Below, one piece after another: positions 35,474 through 48,748 of a stretch of DNA of 64,000 nt. Source of the stretch: Seriola aureovittata (taxonomy: Eukaryota > Chordata > Actinopteri > Carangiformes > Carangidae). Below the pieces are notes generated by a model. It was given only the letters and a program-made list of their open reading frames with translations. It did no database searches and was not told the DNA's origin. The position numbers and the translations under genes were made by a program. The stretch covers positions 20,510,001 to 20,574,000 of the forward strand of contig NC_079365.1 of the NCBI RefSeq assembly GCF_021018895.1, in the 5' to 3' direction. Numbering within the stretch: the first letter of the stretch is position 1; each line of letters opens with the position of its first letter.

Positions 35474-37267
35474 TTAAGCACGATATAAATTTACATACCA
35501 AATAGTAAAATGAAACTATTCCCAAATTACAAAATGACAAAACTGCCACTAAAAAGTAACTGCACTCCACACCATCACAGGAGAATAACAACCTGAGTTT
35601 GAAGGTTTGATTGCAGCAATAGAAGCTATAGTAAAAACAATACAAACCTACTCTTAACTCTTTAACACATTTCTGTTAACAGTAACACAGTGATGATGCT
35701 GGATGCAATAATATCCTGATGCTGAATATGTTCTCGTTCCCTCAAACGTTCTATCCATATTACTCCAGGCCGACTAGAATGAAGAAGAAAATTCCACCTG
35801 TGCGATGGAGAAAAAAAAAAAAAACCCTCCTCTTGGGTCACCAGACGTTTCTTATTCATTACCAGCTATAAAGCCTAACAAAGAGAAGGCTTCTAGTCCT
35901 TCATCTGCCTCTTCACTCCCTCGCTCCCTCTTTCCCTTTGGCTCTTCATGGAGAACAGAGAAGGGGAATCATTCAGTGGCTGAAAAGGTTAAAGTCTAGC
36001 CGAGGGTTGGAGTTCCTGCGTCTGCCAGGGGCACCTGAAGAGGGGCAAACATTTACCGGCAAAGAAAAGAGGGGGAGAAAAAAAATCAACAGCCTGCCCA
36101 AGAGCGGCAGGGTCCGTGGTGAGTGGTGGTGTAGGGCCCTTGGAGAGTTTGTCTTGTAATTGAGTCAATTGTTGACCCCCTGTTCAGCCTGCCTCGGCAA
36201 AACCTCGGGAGGAAAAGCCTGCCGAATAATTAATGCTCTCTCTCCTTCCCTCTCTCTTGCTCTTCATCTATCCATCTCCTACTTCTCTTCACGTTCCCTC
36301 TTTCTCCTTGCCTTGTTTTCCGTTGTCTCACAGGATAATTGTGCTGTGAGTCAAAGGCAGTCATTTAGGGAGGGGGACGGGTTGGGGGGGGCTGTTCAGG
36401 GATCTGCTGAGGCTTACAATCTTCTTTTCACCCCAAATCTTTCTTACCCTCCCCAACACTCACCCTCGCTTCTCTCCTGCATTCTCCCCCTTTTTCATTC
36501 CTCCTTTTGTTTGCACCGTGGGATGAATTTTAATCACTCCACTCTCCACCTCCGATCCCAGTTTCCCCTCATTTTTCCCCCCCTCTCTTTCGCCAGTCTG
36601 GACGCTCATTCCCTGTTTCCAACTTATATATCAGGCACTGCAGCACCTTCTCTCCTTACCAGTCCTCCAGCGATCAGCCCCTGAAAGGATCTGGGAAAAC
36701 AAGTACACAGATATAGCCCTTTGATGACGAGAGGAAGGGAGTATTTGTCACTCCAGGTTTAGCACAGGCCAAATGTCTTTAACAGGGACAAGTGAGAATT
36801 GGGAGAGAGAGGAAAGAGAAAGATGGCGAGAATGACAAAAAGAGGGGTGGGGGGGGGGTTGAGGTGGGCAGCACAAAGAGAGGAGGGCTGCATTCTGTTT
36901 GTGAAGAGCGATCATTTTTAAATGCCTCCTTCATTTGAGAACACTTTGTTTGCACAAGGGCTCTAGTGTTGTGCTCCCATTGTGGTGACTTATCCCGAGG
37001 GACAGTTCGAGCCAGGGACACTGTTGTCATTCACATTTCACACATTTACTAATTAGCAGGTTCTCTTAAAGAAGTAAAAGTGCATTAATACAACTTTAAA
37101 ACATGAGAGTAAAAGCATATTATCGTAAGAGGAGCAAGTGTAACATCCACTGAAATTAGCAAGTAAAAGAAACTGAAGAACGTAGTCACAGAAGAAGTAA
37201 AAGCCACCGCAGCCAACACATGTAGGCTTCCTGACCAGCCAAACTGCATCTGACACTTAACGACAGA

Positions 37268-37293
37268 TTTTTTTTTTTTTTTTTTTTTTTTTT
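37268..37293. repeat. Poly(T) run of 26
   Basis: Homopolymer. No adjoining retrogene is recognised on either side. Confidence 0.95.
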
Positions 37294-39278
37294 ACAAGGT
37301 CCCACAGTCCTTCCTCATTTCCTCTCCGCAGGCCACAGGCGGTCAGCCTGCACATTTGTCCCGGCCTTACTGCCTGCACCAGCATTAGACATTTACAACG
37401 ACATGAGAGGGTCAGGCAATTCTTCATAGTGATGTCAGCTACAAGTGCAATAACTTATGGAATAACTTCATTGATCTACACACACCGCGAACTCCAGATC
37501 TTTGTGGTATGATTGCAAGTGCGGAAAGTAAATAAGGTAATTTACTAATCTGAGGAACTTATTTTCCACTCGATGCTACTTTTCACTTCTACTTCACTTG
37601 ATGAAATCTTGTACTTTTTCATCGAGGGGTTGTTACCATGTCCTAAGGTTACATCATTCAAAAGCACAAAGCTGCTACAACTGTAGTTTCATTTGCAACA
37701 GGAGCACTGAGGGAAAAGAACAGTGAATTTTTGACATTAAGCCCATGACAGTGAGACATGAGGAGTGTAATGTAAGGTTTCAACAAAGAAGAAAACATTT
37801 TCATTTCATTTTAGGTGTGTCATTTTCAGGTTTTCATATAAAAAGGGGGTGTCTAATAAGGATTACTTGATTTTATGTTCAACTTTCTATCTGTTCGTGG
37901 AGGTTAAGTTAGGATTCAGTGTTTTTCAGATTTGTAAATAAATGAAATAAAGTCTGATAAAATATGATGCAATTTTAGGAGTAAACCACTCAGCAGGATA
38001 GAAAGTGAAATGAAAATGCTGCTCACAAGTCAATTCTTCAGTAATAATAATCAGATAATCCAATTTGTGTATTGTATGTGCTTTTACTTTGTTTATATGT
38101 GCCGATACTTCAGTACATTTTGCTGATAATACGTCTCACGACTCAATTTCACTTGAAAGACTTTGCTTACTTTTGAATGCAGAACATTTATTTATAGTTG
38201 CATACTTTTACATCGTGTTAGCCTGCTGCTGCTTTTCCAGTCAAGGATCTGAATGCATCTGTCACACTGCATGATTATGCTTATGTGTATGGTTAGACAT
38301 CAGCATCTACTCACTGCCATCATTTACCTCTCTGTAGCATAACCTGAAGACTAAAAGGAACCCCCCCCACCCTTTCATCTGTCATTCCTCAGGGACAGTC
38401 AAATCCTAACTGCCTCTCTCACTCTCTCTCCCTCTCTCCACTCCCTCCTTGTGGAGTGTTTGTTAGGAAATCCTGAACAAACCGCGGCTGTTTGTTCTCT
38501 CTTTGTCAATGACGGGTTTTTATAGACTTCTACTATTGACAGTTGTGCGACTCCTGTTGGCCTCACACAAGCTGGATAACGCTGTGCAAATAGGTGTATG
38601 TACACACACATTCACAATCTGTCCGAAACACGCTCACAACCTGTGTCCGAATCACCCAGAGCACATTGTGGCGGGGGGGCAGAGAGAAAAGAGAATCATT
38701 TACCTTATACCAATGGCTATAAAAGTGTAACTACAAAACAATAGGTATAATTAATATGCAGCAATATAACCCTCCACTCTCCTCAGGTTCATCCCTAAGG
38801 GGTGGGAATGGGTTGAGCTCAGTCTCAAATTCAGAAAAAACATTTCTATATGGACCTTCATGCATTGTCAAGCAGAAACAGGAAAGTTCTTTTTGCCACA
38901 AAGTTGGACACACACCATTGGCTAAAATGTAATTGGATGCTGCAGAATTAAGATTTCTCTTGAGTTGAAGTAAGGACATGATCATGTCCTTGGTTATTTT
39001 TCAAGGATTTATTGACATGAAGAGGAGTTTATATTCAGTAACTGGCCTCATTTCAGTGTTTTTAAAATGCTGTTTATGCTCCTGACTAAGGATAGGGGTG
39101 TCATACAGCATATGTCTCAATTACATAAATAAAGTAGCAGTTGATGGTGAAACACAAGTATCACCACCATTATTAAACGTGTCGGTTTAAATCCAGCTAA
39201 AGTCAAACAGGAGAGAAGAGGACTCTCCAGATCCCTTGACCGTGACTCAGAGCAAAAACTGAGCTGAAAGGTGGAGAC

Positions 39279-39279
<1 letters not shown>

Positions 39280-39311
<32 letters not shown>

Positions 39312-39322
39312 GAGGGAGAGAG
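39280..39322. repeat. (GA)n tract
   Basis: Imperfect GAGA repeat of about 40 bases. Confidence 0.85.
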
Positions 39323-39404
39323 GGTAGTGAGAAAGAGGTTGACAAAAAAAACACACACAGGGAGCGGAGCAGTGCTTCTCTGTCAATGGAGGAGATCATG
39401 GATG

Positions 39405-39418
39405 CCAGTAGGGGGCTC
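39405..39418 (+). promoter_or_regulatory. CTCF-like motif
   Basis: CCAGTAGGGGGCTC matches the CTCF core CCASYAGRKGGCRS at 13 of 14 positions. Confidence 0.45.
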
Positions 39419-40161
39419 AGCCTTCAGCACAATAGACCCCCAACTGAGCCAAGACCCTTAATACCCATACTCCTATTTCACACATCTTTTCAAAGCACCC
39501 ATACAACCCACATCCACCTCCCCCTGCCACGACACCCTGGCCGTGCTCCGTGATTGCAACAGGGTGACAATAGCGAGAAAACTCTCAGTGGTGCAACTAG
39601 GGGCCATCCGGGGACTCACGCGGGGGCCATCAGGGGCCATCAGGACACCTTGTCTTTGTGTATTGGAAGACAATGGCAACATCTCAGGAACAGTAGTAAA
39701 AGCTTCCTCTGTCCTGGCAGGGAGCTGTTAAGAATGACAGGGGCATCAAGTGTCAGTGATAAATGGGTCATTATCATCTGATCTAAGGTGAACTGTGGAG
39801 CTGATAATGAGTCTCTGTGTCGAAGTCGCAGTTACTAGCGAGAGCCTGTTGTGCTGCCACTCAAATGACTCTTGCCGTTCGAGGACAATTGGTGTTAGTC
39901 AAATTGAACGTTTCCTCCGAGCTTAAGAAGTTTTTGACAATTAAATACCTGGATAATGGAAGTTCATCGGCATTATGGTATGCACGCTCAAACACAAAAG
40001 AAGACACGAATACTATATAATATAAATAATAACAATAAATAATAGGATCCACAATTAAAACATTTAAAAAAAAAATTACACCCGACAGAACTTATTAAAA
40101 GTTCTTCCAAGTCTTTTGGGTGTGATCTTTAGACATGAGACAGGGACATTTCAATTCTGCC

Positions 40162-40190
<29 letters not shown>
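40162..40190. repeat. Poly(A) run of 29
   Basis: Homopolymer. It could be a retroposon tail, but no source sequence is recognised beside it. Confidence 0.95.
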
Positions 40191-40192
<2 letters not shown>

Positions 40193-40854
40193 ATCTTGAA
40201 AAAACCAATCTTTGGGAGCGGGGAGGAAAAATATACCTCAACATCCTGGGTAGTTCCAAGGAATTCTGGCTCAGACCCAAACACTGGAAACAGGGTGAAG
40301 AAGGCCGGGCTTTGTGGAGCAATGATGTAGGGAGCACAGTGAGGGGCGTTGGGTAACTAAAACATGATTTACATTGGCAAACATGACTATTTAGTGAAAA
40401 GAGTGAATTGTTTTAGGCTTTTCAGATACCTATAGAATATTTGATTTTTATATATAACCAGGAATGATTTTATCTTTAAATCTGGTCATTTCTCGACTGC
40501 AACAAAACTCGCCACTTTCTTGCTGAGGGAGCTCATTGCATCAGTTCCCTTAGGGCATTATCAGGCTAACAAACTAGCCTTCAGTCATGACCTAGCTTAG
40601 CTCCACTAGCCTCTCAACCCGGCTACTGGCCTCCACTCAAGCAGACCCCCTCCTCCATTTACAAGGCCCTTCAGTAGGCGGCTGGTTGCTAGACAATGTG
40701 CTTGGTTATGTGGGTTATGTAAAGACCCTCCTGCACACAAAAGCCAATGTGGGCGCCTGTTATGTGCAGCTCTTCAGAGCCCCGGGTCAGTTAGCAGAAG
40801 AGCTCTGGTGCTAACACTCCAAGTTAAAAACGTTTACTCTTCAGTGTGTTTACT

Positions 40855-40939
40855 GAGAGGAGAGGAGAGGAGAGGAGATGAGAGGAGAGGAGAGGAGAGG
40901 AGAGGAGAGGAGAGGCGAGGAGAGGAGAGGAGAGGCGAG
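40855..40939. repeat. (GGAGA)n pentanucleotide array
   Basis: About 16 copies of a GGAGA/AGAGG pentamer with a few variants (GAGATG, GAGGCG). Confidence 0.95.
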
Positions 40940-43284
40940 TGAATTATCTTCTACTTGGTAATTTCACGTCCTCCAGCTTCCAAACCCCACTTGGCTGAGG
41001 TTAAAACAATTCCCTTGTTGACCTGAGGGTGTATTACAGTCTGTGTTAGGAAAGGTGACTGTGTGGACGTTAGGGCGGACCTAGTGACCCATCTGAAAGA
41101 CTTTCAACACAGAAAAATGCTGAATTGAATGTTGTGAAATTAACATAAAAGCAACAGCAGCACAAGGTGAAACAGGCAGAAGAAGAAAGATTTTGAAAAT
41201 GTATCTCTTACACATACACTGCCGTCGTGTCGGTAAAACTTGGGAATTACTTTTCTGTTGTGAACGAAATTGTGAATATCTGTTTAAAAATTCTCCTTAA
41301 AGCAGTTGAGAGAGAATGAGAATACATGATCAATCAGAGAGAGGAAACACAACATCTGTCTGTGTGCATAGGTGACAACAGACAGCAAGAGCCCTCCAGG
41401 CAATCACACGGTGGTAAGCCACACACCTCAGACGCACCACCAGCCTGCTCTGATGGCCAACCAGCAGGGGAAGAAGTGCTGAGGTGAAGCCAGCCACCGT
41501 GTGTGTAATAAGTTCAATGTAAAAGACACACGGCTTTGCTTACACACAAATACACACAGATCCCATTGATGTTTTTGTACCGCAGACTCTCTCCTAACAT
41601 GCCGCCTGTGAGTGATCAGGCATGATGTGGAGCCACATAAACATGCCACTAACCTGACTGTGTGAAAGCATAGAACTGAACAGGTTGGTTTTGAGAGAAA
41701 CCACAGAATTAGTTTTAGAGTTAAAAAGGAAACAACAAAAAAAACAAAAAAAAAACACGGTGCATAGAACATGATTGAGGACATTTGTTAAGGTGACAAC
41801 TTGTTTTTGACTAGAACACCATGTTAACTCCTTCTAATGAAAAATATTTATTACCATCAGGTTCAATTACAAAAGCAAATACCAAATTATATCCAGTTTA
41901 GAGTAAATACTGAGCTGAAACAGGAACAGGCCTTTTTTTAAACCATTTCATGACATTTCTTCAAAAATAATTGTCAGATTAAGCGATAATGAAAATAATA
42001 GATAGTTGCAGCTTTATTATCTGAAAGGAAAACTGCATCTTCACAATGCAACGTTTCAGTATATCCATAGGTTCTAACTCTTGTCTCTTTGATTGCAATT
42101 AAAAACTGCAACTTGGACCACGCTAACCTATGACCTGTTGTCTTGTGAGAGGAGATTTTGTAAGCACGGTTAGGTGAATTAACAGTTGTACACTAATGAA
42201 CAGCACTGGTGATCTGCAAGTAGTATCATGTGTACATACTGTTTATTTTTCCTTTCCAACAAGAGAGTGTAAATGTTTTACAGCATCTTTTAAATTTCAT
42301 AGATTTTCCACTGCCATCCCAGAGATAAAACTCACAAAGACAAAGTTGTGTTTGGGCAACCTGAGATGAACCTGGACAACAGTGAGCTCCTAATTGAATT
42401 TTTTTTCTTACCATGTCCTAGACAGTCACCTCCACCCACAGAGAAAAAACACTCATATCTCTGAACATCTAAACACACACACACACATATGCACAGGAAG
42501 ACGACCAGGACACTCACAGACGTATCAGCACTTACATGCATACACTCACTCTGACACCCAATCACCCTCACACAAACTCAGTCTGACAAGCCGGAGCATG
42601 TGTGACAGAGCTCATTGGCTGGAAACAGACATCCCTCTGCCCCGAGGCTCGGCTCTATCCCACAGGAAGCTGGAGTGTGAGCTGGGACACACAAGATGAG
42701 GGGGGAGGAGGAGGAGGAGGAGAGGAAGAGGAGGAGGGGTGGCAGCCACAAGGACTCAGCTCACCATCAACAGGAACATTTTTTTTTGGTGATTATAATG
42801 TTATAACACCGATTTGCTCATGCTACCGTAGTTATTGAAATGTTGATTATAATGAATAAATGCGTATAAAATGGGAGAGACAGGCAGCTGACGTGTCGGT
42901 CATACATGAAGGTCTCTGGTACTCAACATCAGGTGTAGGCGGTCCGCTCAACGTCAGGATGCAGCTGTCATTATTTTGTTCTGCTTCACTGACAGCCCTG
43001 CGTCACTTTGAAGAAAAGATTCAAGTGAGGAATAAGCCAGATTTGAGAAAAAGAAGGAAACACTGACCCATCGAGAAACTCCAGCCGTTCAGGAGGAAAA
43101 GTTTTGCAATCATTTGATTCAATCATAGTATCCCAACTCATTCTACAATTTCACAGCTTTCTCCCGTCCGTAACATCTCTCCTGTCAACACTGTGTATCA
43201 TATAAAAACCAACGGATTCCTTCAGGACAATGGTTTTTTTTTGCAAGTCCAAACTCTGGCTTTAGATGCCACGTGATATTGTTG

Positions 43285-43500
43285 TCAGTGGACCAGTTTG
43301 GGAGATGCACTTACTTGCTTCCTTGCAGAGTTAGACGAGAAGACTGACGCCACTCCCACGTCTGTACTGTAAATATGAGGTTTCCACCACCAGTCAGCTA
43401 ACTTAGTTTAGCACAAAGACTGGAAACGGGGGTAAACAGCTAGCCTGGGTCTGTCCAACAGTAACAATATTGACCTACCAGCACCTCTTAACCTCAAACT
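43285..43500. mobile_element. Partial copy of the TTAA-type transposon
   Basis: It shares AGTTAGACGAGAAGACTG, GTAAATATGAGG, GCACAAAGACTGGAAAC and AAACAGCTAGCCTGG-type blocks, in order, with the left half of the element class at 34868. The right end is missing. Confidence 0.6.
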
Positions 43501-44961
43501 ATCTCTCGGCTTGGACCAGTTGCCAGGTGACCTGTGACCAGCTAGGTTGTTGCTAGGTTCTTCCTTAACTCTCCTCTAATGCACATCATTCTGAAGCCAA
43601 AACAGCAAATGACAAAGGAGTGTTACTGTGTCATGCTCTGTTATATATGACTGTTTTACCTCCGCAATCTCTCCCCAACTATGTAACCTTTGAAAGAAGA
43701 AATAACAAATTCTTGATTTTGCAAATTAAAAGTCTAATTCATAAGCAATAAAATGTAGCCATGCCCAAGTACAATACACACTTAACACACTTCAAATAGA
43801 TATTGCCATGTAACAGATATGACAGTTAGTCAGTATGTCAGTTAAGACAGTTACCTCAGAGTTGTAATTTTTTACCACAGTGGCCAGATATGTTATGTAA
43901 AATATATTAATACAAAGTTTTTTGAGCACATCAAATCACATTAACTGACACAAGAAGCACAACAAAGGAGCCAAACGTCCAGCTAATCGCCAACAACTTC
44001 CTTCCCTGCTGCGCTTCCACATCTGGGAACCTTCGCCCACTGTACACCAAAGCACATGCACACAACACTTAACATTCACACAGACACACTGACACGCACT
44101 CAACACACAAGTGCTCACCACATTTCTGCTCCACAGCTGCACAAGAAGACAAGAGTCGATAAATAACCCCTTTGAATGGGATCCTGTGGGTTTCAGTGTT
44201 TGAAACTTTGAACATCCAGCGATTGTTCTCTACAGTATAACAAATTTCCGTTCATATCCCAAATGAAGAGCTGCTCTCACCACACTGAGAAGTCAAAGAC
44301 AGAGTGTTATCTGTCAGTCTGTCAGCGCACCAGGCCTTTTAATGGACTACAGGTGCCTGCTAATAAGGGCCAATAAACGGCAGAACAACTGCCTGTCCCG
44401 TCCTGAGTGGAAGCAACGGGAACAGAGTGACGGACAAGGGGGTTTAAACTGCTGGGGAAATAATCAGCAGTCGGGAAAGTCTGACAAAGTCACAACCTGC
44501 TGCAGAGTCATCAGATTAGGAGGCTGTGTGGTGTTGTGTTCGTGGAAAGACTAAAATATTCTCCATCAGAACCGAGAATAAAAGACGGATGATTAACATC
44601 GATGACTGACTGCATTTCTTTTAAACAAGAACATAAGAGGTGCAAAAACTTTTAAGTCAAACATTTGCCCTCAAACTTAACGCAAGCATGAACAGCACTC
44701 CACACGTAACCTTAACCAACACAATGTAGCCTAAGCTTAACCTGCTGTAACTAATAATCAATCTTATTGCAAGTATTGTCTTTTTAAACTCCACATTTAA
44801 TATTCAGATTTATCTACAAGTTCACTCAAAGCTGTTGCCTTAAAGCAAATCAAACATCATCATAAAATCATCATAAAATGAGTACAGGTTTGGTTATGAG
44901 GGAAGGTGGGGGGTGGGGGGCAGATAAGAGATAACTCTTATTATATGTGTCCACTCTTCGG

Positions 44962-45060
44962 CAGTGGTTACCAACCTCTTTGGCTTCGGGTGCCGTAATT
45001 CTTCTACATTTTAAAAGGACTTTATAGACACTATAAAAGTATAATATCCCAGTTTATGTG
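44962..45060 (+). mobile_element. Possible truncated hAT-type end
   Basis: CAGTGGTTACCAACCTCTTTGGCTTC resembles a Charlie-type hAT terminus. No matching inverted end is found downstream, so this is at best a remnant. Confidence 0.3.
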
Positions 45061-45126
45061 ATGTATAGAGAATGTGATAAAACAGTTATATAATAATAAT
45101 AAAGACAGTACTATACACCCTGGCAG

Positions 45127-45290
45127 TGTTTTTCATCCATTCATCCTTACATTCTCCTCTTTTTTCACAGCCTGGGCTGGGGTGGGGGAGCTGGAGCATT
45201 TCCCAGCATGCACTGGGCTAAAGGCAGGGAACCACCCGGCACAGGTCGCCAGTCCATCACAGTGCGAACACACAGCGCTGTACTCTGTGT
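45127..45290 (+). repeat. Interspersed teleost repeat (CTGGAGC..CCCAGC..GGTCGCCAGTCCATCAC type)
   Basis: TCCATTCATCC, GGGGAGCTGGAGCATTTCCCAGC, GGCAGGGAACCACCC and CAGGTCGCCAGTCCATCAC occur in that order. This is the layout of a very abundant fish repeat, probably a retroposon 3' region. I cannot assign the class with certainty. Confidence 0.65.
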
Positions 45291-45864
45291 GAAAAGAAAA
45301 GTGAGCGTGGATCCCTGTTGACCTTCTGTGCATTCATCTGAGTCTGGTCCCATAAGCCTGGCATAAATGCCCAGCATGGTACCTCCATCCTCCCTGCAGT
45401 CCAAAGACCAAGAGGCTCACTCTCACAGCCTCTTCCTTTCACTGTACCCTGCCCTCTCTCTGTCCCGTCCCGACACTCACAGAAAGACAGTGTCTCTCCC
45501 CCACCAGTTACTCTTCCGTTGTCTCACGCTCTCCTCAAACTTCTGCTAGCAGGTGCATTACTGTCTGAGCTCCTGTCCCACAGGCTCACCCCGTTCTGTA
45601 ACCCCCCCCCCCGCATCCCCCCGGCATAAAGATAGTGATTAGGACAAGAGGAGCATCAGGAAAAAGAAGTACAGGAGAAGGAGGAGGAGGAGGAGGAGAG
45701 GACAACAGCCCCGGACCTGAAAAAACAACAGCTGCGACAGCCGCATTGTCATTCCAACATTTGTTTCATGCTGAGTGCAGCAGCAGGTCAGTTCACGGCA
45801 TGGGAACCACAGAGTTAATGCCATCTTGCATCCTCACTCGCATCATTTTGCATCCACAGCTTAA

Positions 45865-46343
45865 AGGATAAGTTCAATATTGTTTAGAGGAGTGTGAATT
45901 TTGCAGAGCTGTGACAGTTAGTGTCAATGGACGGAAAATGAATCTGCAACTATTACAACTATTACAATTGTTTTTGTAATTTTTTAAGCTAAAAACACCG
46001 AACGTTTCCTGCTTCCAGCTTCTCAAGGATTTTATGCTTTTCTTTGTCATAAATGATAGTGAGAAAAAAATCTTTGGGTTTTGGACTGTTAGTCAGAGAA
46101 AAAAAAAAAATCTGCTATTTTGTCCCCCATCACTTACATTACATAAAAACTTTTTAAAAAAATCACTTCAGGAGAGGATCTCTTCACAGTGGACAGGAGA
46201 AACAATTACATCATAGTGTCTAAACAGTGCATGAAACGAATGTGTTGCACAAAGAGTTTATAGCTATTGCTAATTCTCGACTCCTGTCCCTAATTGGGCT
46301 TTTACATCTATAAAGGCTAGGGAAAAAATGCAAACTTATCCTT
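45865..46343. mobile_element. TTAA-flanked MITE (second family)
   Basis: AGGATAAGTT at the left end and AACTTATCCTT at the right end are inverted copies. They are flanked by TTAA at 45861-45864 and 46344-46347. The element is 479 bp with no coding capacity, and looks like a piggyBac-type non-autonomous element. Confidence 0.65.
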
Positions 46344-46819
46344 TTAAATGACCTGAATTCTACAAAATAAAAAACTGAGATTTGGTAATTTGGTGACACT
46401 ATCCAGTTATGAAGGGTCAATGGCCAGTTTTATTTCAATATTTACATTTTCTCCGATCATGCTGAAACCCTCTGTGGTAGCCATACATTCCACTCAAACA
46501 GAAGCTCTCCTCAGCAGAACCTCCACGGTGTGAAACCACCACCATAGCCATCACACCTGCATCCATCCAGTCACAACATGTAGGTGAGCCGTTTCTCCTG
46601 GTCTTCTCCTGGAGAAATGACCTGCAGGGAGCTTTGTGTGTGGCCAAAAACAATGGTTACTGATGCTGAAGAAACAACAAACTGTCTTTAAGATTTTAAC
46701 ATCACGAACGGTGTTTAGCTACCAGCTGTGCTGCCGTGTCACCTCACTCCTGTTTTGCCCTGAAATTCTTCTCCAACTTGTAAGATGCTGATTTACTTGA
46801 GCTCAATGGACACATCACA

Positions 46820-46823
<4 letters not shown>

Positions 46824-46868
<45 letters not shown>
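46824..46868. repeat. (CA)n microsatellite
   Basis: About 44 bases of CA. Confidence 0.95.
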
Positions 46869-46871
<3 letters not shown>

Positions 46872-48710
46872 CACCTCAACGTAACCCTGGAAATACAATA
46901 TACTAGGTGGCTTTTTAACCTTGGGCTGCTCCTATACATGGGAGGCCATGTTTCATGTTTCACCACACACACTATAATCATGTGTGTCTTAGAGCCCTTG
47001 TTTACTGGCTCTCTTTTTGTTAGTTATTGGCTACCAGGAAATGTAGGCCCTCCTCATGTAATTAATGGGCATAATTATGTAATTGAGGAGTGGTCTGCAG
47101 TTTGCTGCAAACAGCACCAGATGTCCCGCAGGCCTGCCAGTCAAGAAATACAGTTGTTCTGATCACTTACAGTGGGGTCAGCGTCTGTACCAAGACCTAG
47201 CTCGCCCCCACTCAGTCACCCAGACCCTCTTTTCTTTCTCTTGTAAATAAAGATTTAATGGTTTACAAGCCTTCCAATAACCATAATACCTTCAGAGCGA
47301 ATTAGCTCGCAAAGCAGCCAGACACACAGGCTGGAATGAACAGAGACTGCTGGGAAGAAGAAGCACACCCACACGCATGAGTTTTTTTTTGTTTGTTTTT
47401 TGTTTGTTTGCTTTAACTTCAAGGATAATGTGTATTTTACTTTGTTTCTTTTTTTAAAAGATACACATTTGTGATTAAAGCCTTGGCATAATGTGGAATC
47501 TGAAGATAAATGATCCATGTTCACACTACTTGTTTACTTCCCTCTGGCCTCTTATTGTTATAGTGTGTATGCATGCATGGGCATGTGTGTGTGCATGTGT
47601 GTGTATGTGCGTGTGTGTCAGCACATTATCGTGGTGAACCGACCAACCAGCCTCTAAATTTGAGCTGATTTACATGCTGCTTATGTCATCCCTCGCTGTG
47701 TGTTCAGTGCTGTGCTGTTACTGCGGCAGGGAAAACCTCCCCGTTTCTAAAGTTAGAGAAACTCAGCACTAAACGGGTCTTTATTGTAAAAGTAGGACAA
47801 AACGGGGGGAAGAACTCAAACTGATGCATATTGTTTGATGAATGAATGAATGAATTAATTAATTCAACATCAGATCTGTTGTACTTCACGTTAGAAAGGA
47901 GGAGGAAGGAAGAGGATTTTTTTTATATATTTGATGTAATGCTAAGATGACACCACTGGTGCCACTCCACTATGAGCAGCTTATATCCAGCCCACAATCT
48001 CTACTGTGAAAAACAGCTTGATAGCAGGTCGTTGAGTGAGCATATTCTCCTTCATCCTAAACATCAGGGAATCTATTCGAAGGCTAGATGTGGGCCCGGA
48101 TCTTTCTCATGCTGAGCAAAACAAACAGTCACTGCTGGCACGAAATACAGAGGAGCCAGAATTATCCCTTATCTGATCCAAGTTCTTGGGTTGAGACGTG
48201 AATTGTCTTTGGCGTTTCTTGAGTACAAACTGCTTCTTGGAGGAAATCAGTTTGAGTGTGGAATTTCTTCAAAACTGATATAAAGTGTCATTTCGGAAAA
48301 AAAGAACAGTATCTGCTGAGTACCATAGTATTTTCTCGCACACGAAAACTAACGTGTGCTCACAAAACTGTTGTGTTGTAGCTTCCAGCTGCGCTCCAGT
48401 GCTAAAAACAAGAAAGGCGTCACTAAAATGAGAAATACTGTCTAACACAGCCACACCGAGGTTGCTCAATAAGTGGAGTTCAGTCAGTCAGTCAGGCAGG
48501 GCAGGGCCAGGCAGTCAGGCAGCCAGTCAGGACGGTTGAGTTGTAAATGTGTTCCAGCAGGAAAAGCCAAGCTTCAGAGCAAGGCGAGCAGTCTGGAGTC
48601 GGCAACTTTCCCCTGCTCCAGCTAGCGCACCGCCCTCCCTGCAGCCCACCCAAGAAGCAGCCCATGGGCATAAATTTGAGAGCCTGACTCGCTGCGGATT
48701 TAAAACAATC

Positions 48711-48714
<4 letters not shown>

Positions 48715-48745
<31 letters not shown>
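48715..48745. repeat. (CT)n microsatellite
   Basis: About 30 bases of CT. Confidence 0.93.

Positions 48746-48748
<3 letters not shown>

Noticed and set aside
36160..36684. 174-codon open frame on the plus strand
   Set aside because: It is rich in Ser/Leu/Pro because it reads a C/T-rich tract. Typical artefact of low-complexity sequence.
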